DNA of 9,915 nt, from positions 1 to 9,915 of the forward strand of contig SEEY01000099.1 in NCBI GenBank assembly GCA_004211235.1, in the 5' to 3' direction. The stretch comes from Rubrivivax sp. (GTDB lineage Bacteria; Pseudomonadota; Gammaproteobacteria; Burkholderiales; Burkholderiaceae). The position numbers and the translations under genes are program-made. Numbering within the stretch: the first letter of the stretch is position 1; the number at the start of each line of letters is the position of its first letter. Positions 1-8,457 of this stretch are shown here, piece after piece. A model generated the notes under the pieces. That model worked only from the letters and a program-made list of their open reading frames with translations, was not told the origin of the DNA and ran no database searches.

Positions 1-2
1 GC

Positions 3-95
3 GAGGGCAAGTTCACGATCAATGCCAACGCAATCGCTGACAAGTTGGTCGCCAATGCGCAAGAATTGCTGAACGCGCGTGCCAACAAGCATTGA
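3..95 (+). CDS. flgM: FlgM, anti-sigma-28 factor, C-terminal end (partial)
   Basis: Only the last 30 residues are present; the start lies before the window. FlgM binds and inhibits the flagellar sigma factor FliA (sigma-28) in the cytoplasm until the hook-basal body is finished, when it is exported and late flagellar genes switch on. The visible segment includes the stretch INANAIADKLVANAQELL, which fits the helical C-terminal part of FlgM that contacts sigma-28. The stop codon at 93-95 lies 4 bases before the flgN ATG, and flgM-flgN is the usual order in flagellar clusters. The assignment rests on this short tail plus the following gene, so it is good but not certain. Confidence 0.8.
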   Translation, partial: EGKFTINANAIADKLVANAQELLNARANKH

Positions 96-99
96 ACCC

Positions 100-489
100 A
101 TGACCGCCATCGCCCCGTCCCCGCTCAGTGCCGAACTCGAACAGCCGCTCCAGGCGGTCGAGGCTGCGCTGGTCCAGCTTGGCGACGCGCTCGCCCGTCG
201 TGATGCCGCGGCCATCGAACTGCATTCGTCCGAGTTGCATCAGCACCTGGCCCGCGCCGTGCAGAGCTTCGGCGAGGCCGCCCGCAGCGGCGGCGTGCCG
301 GCCGCGCTGCGCAACCGCCTCGTGCGCGCCGGTGGCCTGCTGGCCGCGCAACGCGAAAGCCTCGCCCGCGGCAACGCGTCGCTGGACCGGGCGCTGGATG
401 TGCTGATTCCGAGCGAACCGACCGGTCTCTATGGCGCCGCCGGCAAGGCAGAGCGCCGCAGCGTCGGCGGCGGCAACTACACCGCCTGA
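100..489 (+). CDS. flgN: FlgN-like flagellar export chaperone
   Basis: Predicted 129-residue, mostly helical protein. FlgN chaperones the hook-filament junction proteins FlgK and FlgL to the flagellar export apparatus in the cytoplasm. The sequence has long amphipathic Ala/Leu/Glu/Arg-rich helices (about residues 8-107) and a short Gly-rich tail ending GGGNYTA, as expected for a small helical export chaperone. FlgN sequences vary greatly, so position directly after flgM is a major part of the evidence. I chose ATG 100. An in-frame GTG at 79 would overlap flgM and neither start has a clear Shine-Dalgarno. The gene is probably cotranscribed with flgM and ends at the terminator just downstream. 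Confidence 0.78.
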   Translation: MTAIAPSPLSAELEQPLQAVEAALVQLGDALARRDAAAIELHSSELHQHLARAVQSFGEAARSGGVPAALRNRLVRAGGLLAAQRESLARGNASLDRALDVLIPSEPTGLYGAAGKAERRSVGGGNYTA

Positions 490-506
490 ACCGGTTCAGC
501 ATGAAG

Positions 507-530
507 AAAGCCACCCGCGGGTGGCTTTTT
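507..530 (+). terminator. Rho-independent terminator after flgMN
   Basis: A perfect 22-base palindrome (507-528) has left arm AAAGCCACCCG and right arm CGGGTGGCTTT. On the + strand it runs into six T residues (525-530). It begins 17 bases after the flgN stop and lies just before the stop of the opposing DUF1841 gene (540). The + orientation is the classical terminator. On the - strand the stem is followed by CTTCAT, so reverse termination would be weaker. Confidence 0.9.
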
Positions 531-539
531 TGCGTCTGC

Positions 540-971
540 TCAGCGGGTGGCGGCCTGGCGCACCTTGTCGAGATAGCCGTGGCCGTCGGGCGGCAGGCCG
601 CTGCGCTGCGAGGCCCAGATCATCTCGCCCAGCGCTTCCATGGCCGTGTGGTGAGCCTCGTGGCGGGAGTTGCGCCTGGCGCTGAGCAGGTCGACGGCCT
701 GGCGGATGCCCGAGGGCTGGTCGATGGCGTGCTGCTCGGTGATCGTCAGGTGCATGGACAGGTGCAGGAACGGGTTGGTGCGACCTTCCTCGACCGTGTA
801 GACCTTTTCCAGCGCGGCTTCCTCGTCGGCCAGGTCGGCGTGGTATTCCGGGTGCTCGGCGATCCAGTCGGCGGCAATCGCCTCCATCGGGATCAGCGGC
901 GCGCCATCGCGCCATTTGCGGTAGGTGGCGCAGAAGAAGCGCCGGACTTCGAGCTGGGACGGGGCAAACAT
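540..971 (-). CDS. DUF1841 family protein
   Basis: A 143-residue soluble protein of unknown function that matches the DUF1841 family of beta- and gammaproteobacteria. Hallmarks are the N-terminal MFAPSQLEVRRFF, the HPEYH motif (about 40-44), the central NPFLHLSMH (66-74) followed by EQHAIDQPSGIR, and the C-terminal EALGEMIWASQRSGLPPDG (112-130). Conserved histidines (H70, H74) and acidic residues could suggest metal or ligand binding, but that is inference only. Length is typical and there is no signal peptide or membrane segment. It lies 84 bp downstream of kefC on the same strand with no clear terminator between them, so it may be read from the kefFC transcript. No specific role can be assigned. 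Confidence 0.88.
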   Translation of the reverse strand: MFAPSQLEVRRFFCATYRKWRDGAPLIPMEAIAADWIAEHPEYHADLADEEAALEKVYTVEEGRTNPFLHLSMHLTITEQHAIDQPSGIRQAVDLLSARRNSRHEAHHTAMEALGEMIWASQRSGLPPDGHGYLDKVRQAATR

Positions 972-1055
972 GGGCTCGATTGTGGCCGGGCGGCCGCGAT
1001 CGCGAGGTGCGAGCCCTCGACATCCATGTGACCTCGACGGGGAATCCGGTGGGAT

Positions 1056-2897
1056 TCACTCCGGCGCGTCGGCCCTGTCCCAGCCGGCGTGCCGGGAGCG
1101 ACGCTGCGCCTCGTCGGCATCACGCTCGGCGGCCATCTGCTGCTCGAACTGCTGACGGCCCAGCTTGGCGGCGGCGATCAGCGCGCCCTCGTCGCCCTGC
1201 AGCGGCACCATCTGGTTCAGCACATCGATGTTGTGGCGCCTGAAGCGCATGGCCTGGCGGCGGGCGGCGTGGGGTTCCATGCCGGTCAGCTCCAGCACGC
1301 TGCGTGCGCTCATCAGGGCGGAGTCGAAGGTCTCGCGCTCGATGTGGCGCACGCCGGCCTCGTGCAGCTGGTAGTAGTGCTGCACGTTCCTGGCGCGCGC
1401 CACCACGGTGAGGGCAGGGAAGTGCTCGCGTGCCAGTTCGGCCACCTCGACGCTCTGCTCGATGTCGTCGATGGCAAGGACCAGCACGCGCGCTTTCGCG
1501 GCGCCGGCGCTCTTGAGCAGGTCCAGACGGGTGGCGTCGCCGTAGTGCACCGTCCAGCCGAACTTGCGCAGGCCCTCGATGGCTTCGGCGTCCTGGTCCA
1601 GCATGGTGGCGTCGAAGCCGTTGGCGCGCAGCATGCGGCCGACGACCTGGCCATAGCGGCCGCTGCCGGCAATGATGATGGGCGCGGGCGGCGGCGGCGG
1701 CGCGTCCTTGCGCTTCTTGTCGCCGCGGCGGGCGAGCTTCTGCGACATCAGCCGGTCACCCCCCGTGAGCAGCAGCGGCGTCAGCGCCAGCGACAACGCG
1801 ACCGAAGCCACCAGCGCCGAGTTCTGGGCTGCGGTGATCATGCCCTCGCCCTGCGCGAGCTGGAAGACGACGAAGCCGAACTCGCCGCCCTGGGCGAGCA
1901 GGATGATGAAGGCCGGCCGCTCCACGAGCGGAATCTTCATCGCCTTGGCCATCAGCCCCAGCACGAGGATCTTGCAGACGAGCAGCGCCGCCAGCACGGC
2001 CGCGACGAAGCCCGGCTGGCCGGCCACGGCCTTCAGGTCCAGCCCCATGCCGACGGCGATGAAGAACAGGCCCAGCAGCAGGCCCTTGAACGGCTCCAGG
2101 TCGGTCTCCAGCTCCCGGCGGTATTCGCTTTCCGCCAGCAGCACGCCGGCCAGGAAGGCGCCCAGCGCCATCGACAGACCGACCAGCTGCATCAGCGCGG
2201 CCGTGCCCAGCACCAGCAGCAGTGCGGCGGCGGTGAAGATCTCCGGCGTCTTGCTCCGGGCGATCCAGCGCAGCGCCGGGCGCAGCAGCAGCCGGCCACC
2301 GAAGACGATGACGACGATGGCGCCGAGGGCCTTGCCGGCCGCCAGCCACGTCTGGCTGTCGCCGTCGTCATGCGCGCCGCTCAGGGCCAGCACCGGCACG
2401 AGAGCCAGCACCGGGATGGCGGCAATGTCCTGCAGCAGGGCCACGGACAGGATGCTTTCGCCCGCCGTCGTGCGGCCCAGGTTGCGCTCGGCCAGCACGG
2501 CCAGCGCGACCGCGGTGGATGACATCGCCAGACCCAGGCTGACGACGACGGCCAACCGCCACGGCGTGCCCACCGCCAGCGCGACCGCAGCCAGCACGGC
2601 CGCGCAGCCCAGCAGCTGCACGCTGCCCCAGCCGAAGATGGGCCGGCGCATGGCCCACAGCCGCTTGGGCTCCAGTTCGAGGCCGACCAGGAAGAGCATC
2701 AGCACGACGCCCAGCTCGGCCACCTCCGGAATGGCGGTGGACTCGGGGATCAGTCCGAGCACGGCCGGCCCGATCAGCACACCCGCCACGAGATAGCCCA
2801 GGATGGAACCCAGGCGTGCCCAGCGCGCCAGCGGCACGGCCAGCACGGCAGCGGCGAGAAAGACGAGGGGCAGCTGCAGCCAGTTGCCATGGCTCAT
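1056..2897 (-). CDS. kefC: Glutathione-regulated K+/H+ antiporter, KefC/KefB type
   Basis: A 613-residue inner-membrane CPA2 antiporter. Kef channels release K+ and take up H+, acidifying the cytoplasm to protect against electrophiles; glutathione keeps them closed and glutathione adducts open them. Residues 1-380 form the multi-helix exchanger domain, with the conserved Q156-D157 pair in LLQDIAAIP. A Lys- and Pro-rich linker (about 388-405) leads to an RCK/TrkA-N domain with the nucleotide-binding motif GSGRYG (411-416), acidic D434 and GDATR (453-457). R421, R521 and N556 align by eye with the E. coli KefC glutathione-contact residues R416, R516 and N551. The loop matching E. coli HALESDIEP reads RELETDLEP (261-269), keeping the acidic residues but replacing the first His with Arg. 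The start codon overlaps the kefF stop (ATGA). KefB is the alternative paralogue name; pairing with a KefF-like subunit favours KefC. Confidence 0.93.
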   Translation of the reverse strand: MSHGNWLQLPLVFLAAAVLAVPLARWARLGSILGYLVAGVLIGPAVLGLIPESTAIPEVAELGVVLMLFLVGLELEPKRLWAMRRPIFGWGSVQLLGCAAVLAAVALAVGTPWRLAVVVSLGLAMSSTAVALAVLAERNLGRTTAGESILSVALLQDIAAIPVLALVPVLALSGAHDDGDSQTWLAAGKALGAIVVIVFGGRLLLRPALRWIARSKTPEIFTAAALLLVLGTAALMQLVGLSMALGAFLAGVLLAESEYRRELETDLEPFKGLLLGLFFIAVGMGLDLKAVAGQPGFVAAVLAALLVCKILVLGLMAKAMKIPLVERPAFIILLAQGGEFGFVVFQLAQGEGMITAAQNSALVASVALSLALTPLLLTGGDRLMSQKLARRGDKKRKDAPPPPPAPIIIAGSGRYGQVVGRMLRANGFDATMLDQDAEAIEGLRKFGWTVHYGDATRLDLLKSAGAAKARVLVLAIDDIEQSVEVAELAREHFPALTVVARARNVQHYYQLHEAGVRHIERETFDSALMSARSVLELTGMEPHAARRQAMRFRRHNIDVLNQMVPLQGDEGALIAAAKLGRQQFEQQMAAERDADEAQRRSRHAGWDRADAPE

Positions 2898-3544
2898 CGC
2901 GCACCCTCCAGCGTCGAGAACAGCGCCGGCCGTTCATCCAGGGCCACGTCGTCCTCATCGCCGACGGGGGACTCGGCAACGCCCTGACACCATTCGGGGT
3001 AGTGCGCCAGGCGCTTCACGAACAGCTCGGCATGGGCTGCTACCTGCGCGGGCGTGGCGCGGTGGGCGGCATGCAGGATCTGCGGCGGCAGCCAGTTCAT
3101 GCCGCAGGTGCGCGCCGACTGCCGGTAGGGCAGCAGGAATTCACCGATGGGATGGTGGTTGTGACCGCCGGGCGCGTAGGCCTCGGCGCCGCCGCCCGTG
3201 GAGGCCACCAGCCAGAAGTCCTTGCCGTGCAGCGCCGTGCCGCCCGGGCCGTAGGCCCAGCCGAGATGAGCCACTTCGTCCAGCCAAAGCTTCTGCAGCG
3301 CCGGCATGCTGTACCAGTAGATCGGGTGCAGCATGACGACGAGCCGGGCGGCCTCCAGGGCGCGCTGCTCGGCGTCGATGTGCACGTGGAAGTCGGGATA
3401 GAGGCGGTAGAGGTCGCGCAGCTCGACACGGTCGGCCGCGGCCGAGGTACGCAGCGCCTCGACAAGGGCGCGGGTCGCATAGGAGCGGCCGATGTCGGGA
3501 TGGGCGACGAGGACGAGGATGTCGCGGACGGTACTTTCAGACAT
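2894..3544 (-). CDS. kefF: KefF-type ancillary flavoprotein (NAD(P)H quinone oxidoreductase)
   Basis: A 216-residue flavodoxin-fold protein needed for full activity of the KefC channel, to which it binds on the cytoplasmic side; the E. coli homologue is an FMN-dependent quinone reductase. Visible signatures are the start ILVLVAHPDIGRSYATRAL, the DLYRLYPDF motif (44-52), the HPIYWYSMPALQKLWLDEV segment (73-91), GWAYGPGGTALHGKDF (95-110), STGGG (115-119) and CGMNWLPP (147-154), all closely like KefF. The C-terminus runs about 30-40 residues past the E. coli protein (176 residues), ending in an acidic tail (ESPVGDEDDVALDE...) of unknown role. It is first in a two-gene unit with kefC, with a 4-bp stop/start overlap suggesting translational coupling. 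It is divergent from the maoC-like gene across 51 bp. Confidence 0.92.
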   Translation of the reverse strand: MSESTVRDILVLVAHPDIGRSYATRALVEALRTSAAADRVELRDLYRLYPDFHVHIDAEQRALEAARLVVMLHPIYWYSMPALQKLWLDEVAHLGWAYGPGGTALHGKDFWLVASTGGGAEAYAPGGHNHHPIGEFLLPYRQSARTCGMNWLPPQILHAAHRATPAQVAAHAELFVKRLAHYPEWCQGVAESPVGDEDDVALDERPALFSTLEGAR

Positions 3545-3595
3545 AGGCCACTAGGGTAACTTCGAGCCGCATCACTTCCACTCCCGCCCCGCCGA

Positions 3596-4051
3596 ATGCG
3601 CATCTTCGAGACTCTTGCCGACCTGCGGTCCCTGGTCGGCCTGCCGCTGGGTCACAGCGACTGGATCCTGGTCGACCAGGCCCGTGTGAATGCCTTCGCC
3701 GAGGCCACGGAGGACCGGCAGTGGATCCACGTCGACCCCGAGCGCGCCAAGGCCGGGCCCTTCGGCCGGCCCATCGCGCATGGCTTCCTCACCCTGTCGC
3801 TGATCCCGTATTTCTTCGAGACCGGCTTCGCGGTGCGCGAGTCGCGCATGGTGCTGAACTACGGGCTCAACAAGGTGCGCTTCACCGCGCCGGTGCCGGT
3901 GGGCAGCCGGCTGCGCGCCGGTTTCAAGCTGCTGGCCATGGACGATGTCGCCGGCGGCGCGGTGCAGGTGACGGTGGAGGTGGCCATCGAGGCGGAAGGT
4001 TCCGCCCGGCCGGTCTGCATCGCCGAGAGCCTGGCCCGCCACTACCGCTGA
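3596..4051 (+). CDS. MaoC-like dehydratase / (R)-enoyl-CoA hydratase family protein
   Basis: A 151-residue single hot-dog-fold protein of the MaoC / hydratase-2 superfamily, which adds water to trans-2-enoyl-CoA to give (R)-3-hydroxyacyl-CoA, or carries out related dehydrations. The core segment VDQARVNAFAEATEDRQWIHVDPERA (26-51) contains the expected catalytic pair, Asp40 and His45. GPFGRPIAHGFLTLSL (54-69) is the usual continuation into the substrate tunnel. Length is typical of the single-domain form. It is not beside fatty acid, PHA or methylcitrate genes, so its acyl-CoA substrate cannot be inferred. No good Shine-Dalgarno precedes ATG 3596, but the family alignment starts close to it. 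It is divergent from kefF and 49 bp upstream of the DUF808 gene, possibly on the same transcript. Confidence 0.87.
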   Translation: MRIFETLADLRSLVGLPLGHSDWILVDQARVNAFAEATEDRQWIHVDPERAKAGPFGRPIAHGFLTLSLIPYFFETGFAVRESRMVLNYGLNKVRFTAPVPVGSRLRAGFKLLAMDDVAGGAVQVTVEVAIEAEGSARPVCIAESLARHYR

Positions 4052-4100
4052 AATGGCGGGATAGCATCGCGGCCGTTCCCACGACCGCCTCCTTGCCGCC

Positions 4101-5006
<906 letters not shown>

Positions 5007-5016
5007 TCGCCGGAGG

Positions 5017-5847
5017 TCAGGTCGGCGTGTAGGCGAGCCGCACGTAGATCGGCGCGAACGCCTCGGCCTGGGTGATCTCCAGCAGCCGCTCCTTGGCCAG
5101 CTCCAGCATCGCGATGAAGGTGACGACGAGCACGGCCTGGCCGCGGCTCACGTCGAACAGCTGCTCGAACTCCACGAAGCGCTGGCCCTGCAGCCGGCGC
5201 AGCACGATGCTCATGTGTTCGCGCACCGACAGCTGCTCGCGGCTGATCTTGTGATGCTGGTTGAGCTTGGCGCGTTTGAGGATGTCGAGCCAGGCCTCGC
5301 GCAGGTCGTTTGTGTCGACATCGGGGAAGTTGGGCGCCAGCGACTGCTCGATGTGCACCTGTGCCCGCAGAAAGTCGCGGCCCAGCACGGGCAGGCGGTC
5401 CAGCCGCGCGGCGGCCAGCTTCATCTGCTCGTACTCCAGCAGGCGCCGCACGAGCTCGGCGCGCGGGTCTTCCACTTCCTTGCCGTCCTCGCTCTTCTTG
5501 GGCGGCAGCAGCATGCGCGACTTGATCTCGATCAGCATCGCCGCCATCAACAGGTATTCGCTGGCCAACTCCAGGTTGTGCCGGCGGATCTGCTCGACAT
5601 AGCTCAGGTACTGGCGCGTCACGTCGGCCAGCGGAATGTCGAGGATGTTGAAGTTCTGCTTGCGGATCAGATAGAGCAGCAGATCCAGCGGCCCCTGGAA
5701 GGCTTCCAGGAAGACCTCGAGCGCATCCGGCGGGATGTAGAGGTCCAGCGGCATCTGGAACAGCGGCTCGCCGTACAGGCGCGCCACGGCGACCGCATCG
5801 ACCACCTCAGGCAGATCGGCCACCGCCTCGCTGGCTTCGTCAGCCAC
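5017..5847 (-). CDS. scpA: ScpA, segregation and condensation protein A (kleisin)
   Basis: Kleisin subunit of the SMC-ScpAB condensin complex, which bridges the SMC ATPase heads and helps compact and separate newly replicated chromosomes, loading mainly near the origin. With the GTG start at 5847 the protein has 276 residues. After a variable acidic N-terminus come ALEVFLEAFQGPLDLLLYLIRKQNFNILDIP (42-72), the family signature; EYLLMAAMLIEIKSRMLLPPKK (97-118); and a C-terminal winged-helix segment VVTFIAMLELAKERLLEITQAE (241-262). The reading frame stays open to an ATG at 5964, but that would overlap more than 100 bp of the DUF3460 gene and add a non-kleisin-like Pro/Arg-rich peptide. GTG 5847 therefore fits better, though its ribosome site is weak and the exact start is uncertain. 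ScpB and SMC are not in the window. Confidence 0.93.
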   Translation of the reverse strand: MADEASEAVADLPEVVDAVAVARLYGEPLFQMPLDLYIPPDALEVFLEAFQGPLDLLLYLIRKQNFNILDIPLADVTRQYLSYVEQIRRHNLELASEYLLMAAMLIEIKSRMLLPPKKSEDGKEVEDPRAELVRRLLEYEQMKLAAARLDRLPVLGRDFLRAQVHIEQSLAPNFPDVDTNDLREAWLDILKRAKLNQHHKISREQLSVREHMSIVLRRLQGQRFVEFEQLFDVSRGQAVLVVTFIAMLELAKERLLEITQAEAFAPIYVRLAYTPT

Positions 5848-5854
5848 GTCGGCG

Positions 5855-6055
5855 TCAGGCCTTGGTCTGGTAGACGTAGGGTTGCTGGGCGACCTTCGCG
5901 TCCTGGAAAGCGGCCTGGGCGGAGCGGTCCTGCTCCTTGTCCCACAGCAGGGCGCGTCCGGCACGCTGTTCGGCTTCCAGCGTCGGACGCTGGGCCTTGA
6001 GCTGCTCGATGAAGGCGGTGACTTCGGACTTGTAGGGCTTCCAGAACAGCGGCAT
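5855..6055 (-). CDS. DUF3460 family small protein
   Basis: A 66-residue protein matching the DUF3460 family, which I know mainly from betaproteobacteria. It begins MPLFWKPYKSEVTAFIEQLKAQRP and continues LEAEQRAGRALLWDKEQDRSAQAAFQDAKVAQQPYVYQTKA, a highly charged sequence likely to be helical with no membrane segment or signal. Its function is unknown. The stop (5855-5857) lies 7 bases before the proposed scpA GTG start, so the two are almost certainly cotranscribed and probably translationally coupled. A GAGA stretch about 9-12 bases upstream of ATG 6055 is a weak ribosome binding site. A TAAAAT -10-like box lies about 26 bases upstream. Confidence 0.87.
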   Translation of the reverse strand: MPLFWKPYKSEVTAFIEQLKAQRPTLEAEQRAGRALLWDKEQDRSAQAAFQDAKVAQQPYVYQTKA

Positions 6056-6081
6056 GGCGGGTCTCTCGATCGAATGTCGGC

Positions 6082-6087
6082 ATTTTA
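6082..6087 (-). promoter_or_regulatory. Possible -10 box for DUF3460-scpA
   Basis: On the minus strand this reads TAAAAT, one mismatch from TATAAT, 26 bases upstream of the DUF3460 ATG and in an otherwise GC-rich 124-bp gap after metG. I find no convincing TTGACA-like hexamer 16-18 bases further upstream, so the call rests on the -10 alone. Confidence 0.35.
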
Positions 6088-6130
6088 GTCGGCGCCGCGT
6101 TACTGAAGTAGCGAGGCGTCATCGCACCCG

Positions 6131-6169
6131 AGGCCGGCCCGGCTCCCGCGGGCCACCAACGGCCGGCCT
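6131..6169 (-). repeat. 9-bp inverted repeat downstream of metG
   Basis: AGGCCGGCC (6131-6139) and GGCCGGCCT (6161-6169) are perfect reverse complements separated by 21 bases, starting 11 bases after the metG stop. The stem could fold in the metG 3' RNA. It is not followed by a T-run on the minus strand, so it is not a standard intrinsic terminator. It may stabilise the 3' end or act with Rho. Confidence 0.4.
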
Positions 6170-6179
6170 TCCGTGGCTG

Positions 6180-8225
6180 TCAGCGCACCCGCATGCCTGG
6201 CTGTGCGCCCGGGAAAGGTTCCAGCACGAACACGCCCGGGTTGGCCTTCTCGTCGGCGTGGCTGGCGGCCAGCACCATGCCCTCGCTGATGCCGAACTTC
6301 ATCTTCCGCGGGGCGAGGTTGGCGACGAGCACGGTCAGCTTGCCTTCCAGGTCTTCGGGCTTGTAGGCGCTCTTGATGCCGCTGAAGACATTGCGCAGGC
6401 GGCCTTCGCCGGCATCCAGCGTCAGGCGCAGCAGCTTGTCGGAGCCCTCCACATGCTCGGCCTTGACGATCCTGGCGATGCGCAGGTCGACCTTGGCGAA
6501 ATCGTCGATCTTGATCTCTGCAGCAATGTCTTCCCCGCCGGGCACGACCTTCGGCGCGGGCGGCGCTTCGAACAGCAACTCCACCTTGGCCAGGTCGACG
6601 CGCTGCATCAGGTGCTGGTAGGCGCCGATCTGGTGGGCGCCCAAGGCGCGGGCGCTGTCGCTCCACCGCAGGGGCTCGACCTTCAGGAAGGCCTCGACCT
6701 GCGCAGCGAGTGCAGGCAGCACGGGCTTGAGGTAGATCGTCAGCAGCCGGAAGGCCTCGATGCAGACGCTGCAGACGTCATGCAGCGCGGCCGCCGCGCC
6801 GTCCTGCTTGGCCAGCTCCCAGGGCTTGTTCTGATCGACGTATTCGTTGACCTTGTCGGCCAGCGCCATGATTTCGCGCAACGCCTTGCCGAACTCGCGG
6901 GCCTCGTAGAGCTCGGCGATGCTGCCGCTCTGTGACATGAGTCCCTGCAGGAGCGCCGTGCCCTCAGCGCCGGTGCTCGCGCTCAGCCGGCCGTCGAAAC
7001 GCTTGGTCAGGAAACCGGCCGCGCGCGAGGCGATGTTGATGTACTTGCCGACCAGGTCGCTGTTGATGCGGGCCGCGAAATCTTCCGGGTTGAAGTCGAT
7101 GTCCTCGACCTTGGCATTGAGTTTTGCGGCGATGTAATAGCGCAGCCATTCGGCGTTCAGGCCGAGGCTCAGGTACTTGAGCGGGTCGAGGCCGGTGCCG
7201 CGGCTCTTGCTCATCTTCTCGCCGCCGTTGACGGTCATGAAGCCGTGCACGAAGACGTGGTTGGGTGTCTTGCGGCCGCTGAAATGCAGCATCGCCGGCC
7301 AGAACAGGGTGTGGAAGTAGGTGATGTCCTTGCCGATGAAATGGATCTGCTCCACCGCCTCGTCGGCCATGAAGGCATCGAAGTCTTTGCCGATCTTGCC
7401 GAAGTAGTTCTTCAGCGAAGCCAGGTAGCCGATGGGCGCGTCCAGCCAGACGTAGAAATACTTGCCCGGCGCGTCCGGGATCTCGATGCCGAAATAAGGC
7501 GCGTCGCGGCTGATATCCCAGTCGCTGAGGCGGTTGTTGCCTTCTTCGTCGGGCTCGAACCATTCGCGGATCTTGTTCAGCACTTCGGGCTGCAGGCGGC
7601 CGGGCTCCTGCGTCCATTGCGTCAGGAAGTCGACGCAGCGCGGGTCGCTCAACTTGAAAAAGTAGTGCTCGCTGCTCTTCAGCACCGGCGTCGCGCCGGA
7701 GAGCACCGAGTACGGGTTGTTCAGCTCCGTGGGCGCGTAGACGGCGCCGCAGACCTCGCAGGAGTCGCCGTACTGTTCCTTCGCGCCGCATTTGGGGCAT
7801 TCGCCCTTGATGAAGCGGTCCGGCAGGAACATCGACTTCGCCGGGTCGAAGAACTGCTCGATCGTCTTGGTCGAGATCAGCTCGTGATGGCGCAGCGACA
7901 GGTAGACGGCCTTGGACAGTTCGTGGTTCTCCGGCCCGTCGGTGGAGTGCCAGTTGTCGAAGCTGATGTGGAAGCCGTCCAGGTATTGCTGGCGGCCCGC
8001 CGCGATGCCGGCAACGAATTCCTGCGGTGTCTTGCCGGCCTTTTCGGCCGCAATCATGATCGGCGCGCCGTGGGCGTCGTCTGCGCAGACGAAGTGCACC
8101 TGCGAGCCCGCCATCCGCTGGAAACGCACCCAGATGTCGGCCTGCGTGTACTCCATGATGTGGCCGATGTGGAAACCGGCGTTCGCATAGGGCAGGGCGG
8201 TGGTGACGAAGAGCTGGCGGGGCAT
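6180..8225 (-). CDS. metG: Methionyl-tRNA synthetase
   Basis: A 681-residue class I aminoacyl-tRNA synthetase that charges tRNA-Met and initiator tRNA with methionine in the cytoplasm. The Rossmann catalytic domain begins at [17 protein letters not shown], with HIGH at 19-22 and KMSKS at 337-341. The connective domain carries a zinc-binding set C143-x2-C146 and C156-x2-C159. The helical anticodon-binding domain spans about 350-545 and includes NKPWELAK (466-473). A C-terminal OB-fold tRNA-binding domain (about 570-681, [34 protein letters not shown]) is the dimerising module of the long E. coli-type enzyme (677 residues). All key motifs are intact. The ATG at 8225 is 39 bases after the stop of the small basic gene, so the two are likely cotranscribed. 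Confidence 0.98.
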   Translation of the reverse strand: MPRQLFVTTALPYANAGFHIGHIMEYTQADIWVRFQRMAGSQVHFVCADDAHGAPIMIAAEKAGKTPQEFVAGIAAGRQQYLDGFHISFDNWHSTDGPENHELSKAVYLSLRHHELISTKTIEQFFDPAKSMFLPDRFIKGECPKCGAKEQYGDSCEVCGAVYAPTELNNPYSVLSGATPVLKSSEHYFFKLSDPRCVDFLTQWTQEPGRLQPEVLNKIREWFEPDEEGNNRLSDWDISRDAPYFGIEIPDAPGKYFYVWLDAPIGYLASLKNYFGKIGKDFDAFMADEAVEQIHFIGKDITYFHTLFWPAMLHFSGRKTPNHVFVHGFMTVNGGEKMSKSRGTGLDPLKYLSLGLNAEWLRYYIAAKLNAKVEDIDFNPEDFAARINSDLVGKYINIASRAAGFLTKRFDGRLSASTGAEGTALLQGLMSQSGSIAELYEAREFGKALREIMALADKVNEYVDQNKPWELAKQDGAAAALHDVCSVCIEAFRLLTIYLKPVLPALAAQVEAFLKVEPLRWSDSARALGAHQIGAYQHLMQRVDLAKVELLFEAPPAPKVVPGGEDIAAEIKIDDFAKVDLRIARIVKAEHVEGSDKLLRLTLDAGEGRLRNVFSGIKSAYKPEDLEGKLTVLVANLAPRKMKFGISEGMVLAASHADEKANPGVFVLEPFPGAQPGMRVR

Positions 8226-8264
8226 GGGCGCGGTCGGTCGGGCTGGCGGACGGAACCGCGGATT

Positions 8265-8444
8265 CTAGGTTTGCGGATCGGCGGGCGGCGCGGGGTCGGC
8301 TGCGGCTTCGCCATCCGCCTGCGGTTCGTCCGGGGTGCCGTCGTCCGGCTTGCCGCTGACCTTGCGCTGGCGCTTCTCTTCGGCCTTGCGCTTCTTGGCC
8401 AGCTCGCGCTGGCGTTTTTCATAGCTGTAGTTCGGGGTGGCCAA
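8265..8444 (-). CDS. Small Lys/Arg-rich hypothetical protein, TTG start
   Basis: Predicted 59 residues, starting (M)ATPNYSYEKRQRELAKKRKAEEKRQRK followed by an acidic, Pro/Ala-rich tail (PDDGTPDEPQADGEAAADPAPPADPQT). The N-terminal half is a strongly basic helix with alternating Lys/Arg and Glu; the tail looks disordered. I recall similar short proteins in Burkholderiales annotated as hypothetical; function is unknown, and nucleic acid or ribosome binding would be a guess from charge. The frame is open upstream to an ATG at 8567, but TTG 8444 has an ideal AAGGAG site 7 bases upstream and matches the start of the conserved-looking N-terminus. It lies just upstream of metG on the same strand and borders the candidate replication origin. 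Confidence 0.7.
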   Translation of the reverse strand: MATPNYSYEKRQRELAKKRKAEEKRQRKVSGKPDDGTPDEPQADGEAAADPAPPADPQT

Positions 8445-8451
8445 ATGGACT

Positions 8452-8457
8452 CTCCTT
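8452..8457 (-). promoter_or_regulatory. Strong Shine-Dalgarno fixing a TTG start
   Basis: On the minus strand the sequence AAGGAG lies 7 bases before TTG 8444. It is one of the best ribosome binding sites in the window and favours TTG over the upstream ATG at 8567 as the start of the small basic protein. Confidence 0.75.

Noticed and set aside
79..99. GTG start for flgN at position 79
   Set aside because: It lies inside flgM and has no better ribosome site; ATG 100 just after the flgM stop is simpler.
1042..1057. GAATCC / GGATTC hairpin at the kefC stop as a terminator
   Set aside because: Only 6 bp with a 4-base loop and no T-run on the minus strand; probably chance or a minor RNA stem.
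1089..2522. Long open frame on the + strand (477 codons) opposite kefC
   Set aside because: Its translation is rich in Gln, His and Arg with no domain pattern, as expected from the reverse complement of a GC-rich gene. The kefC strand has full-length family similarity.
1672..2796. Second long + strand frame (374 codons) opposite kefC
   Set aside because: Ser/Arg/Pro-rich composition typical of a shadow frame, and the region is already explained by KefC membrane helices.
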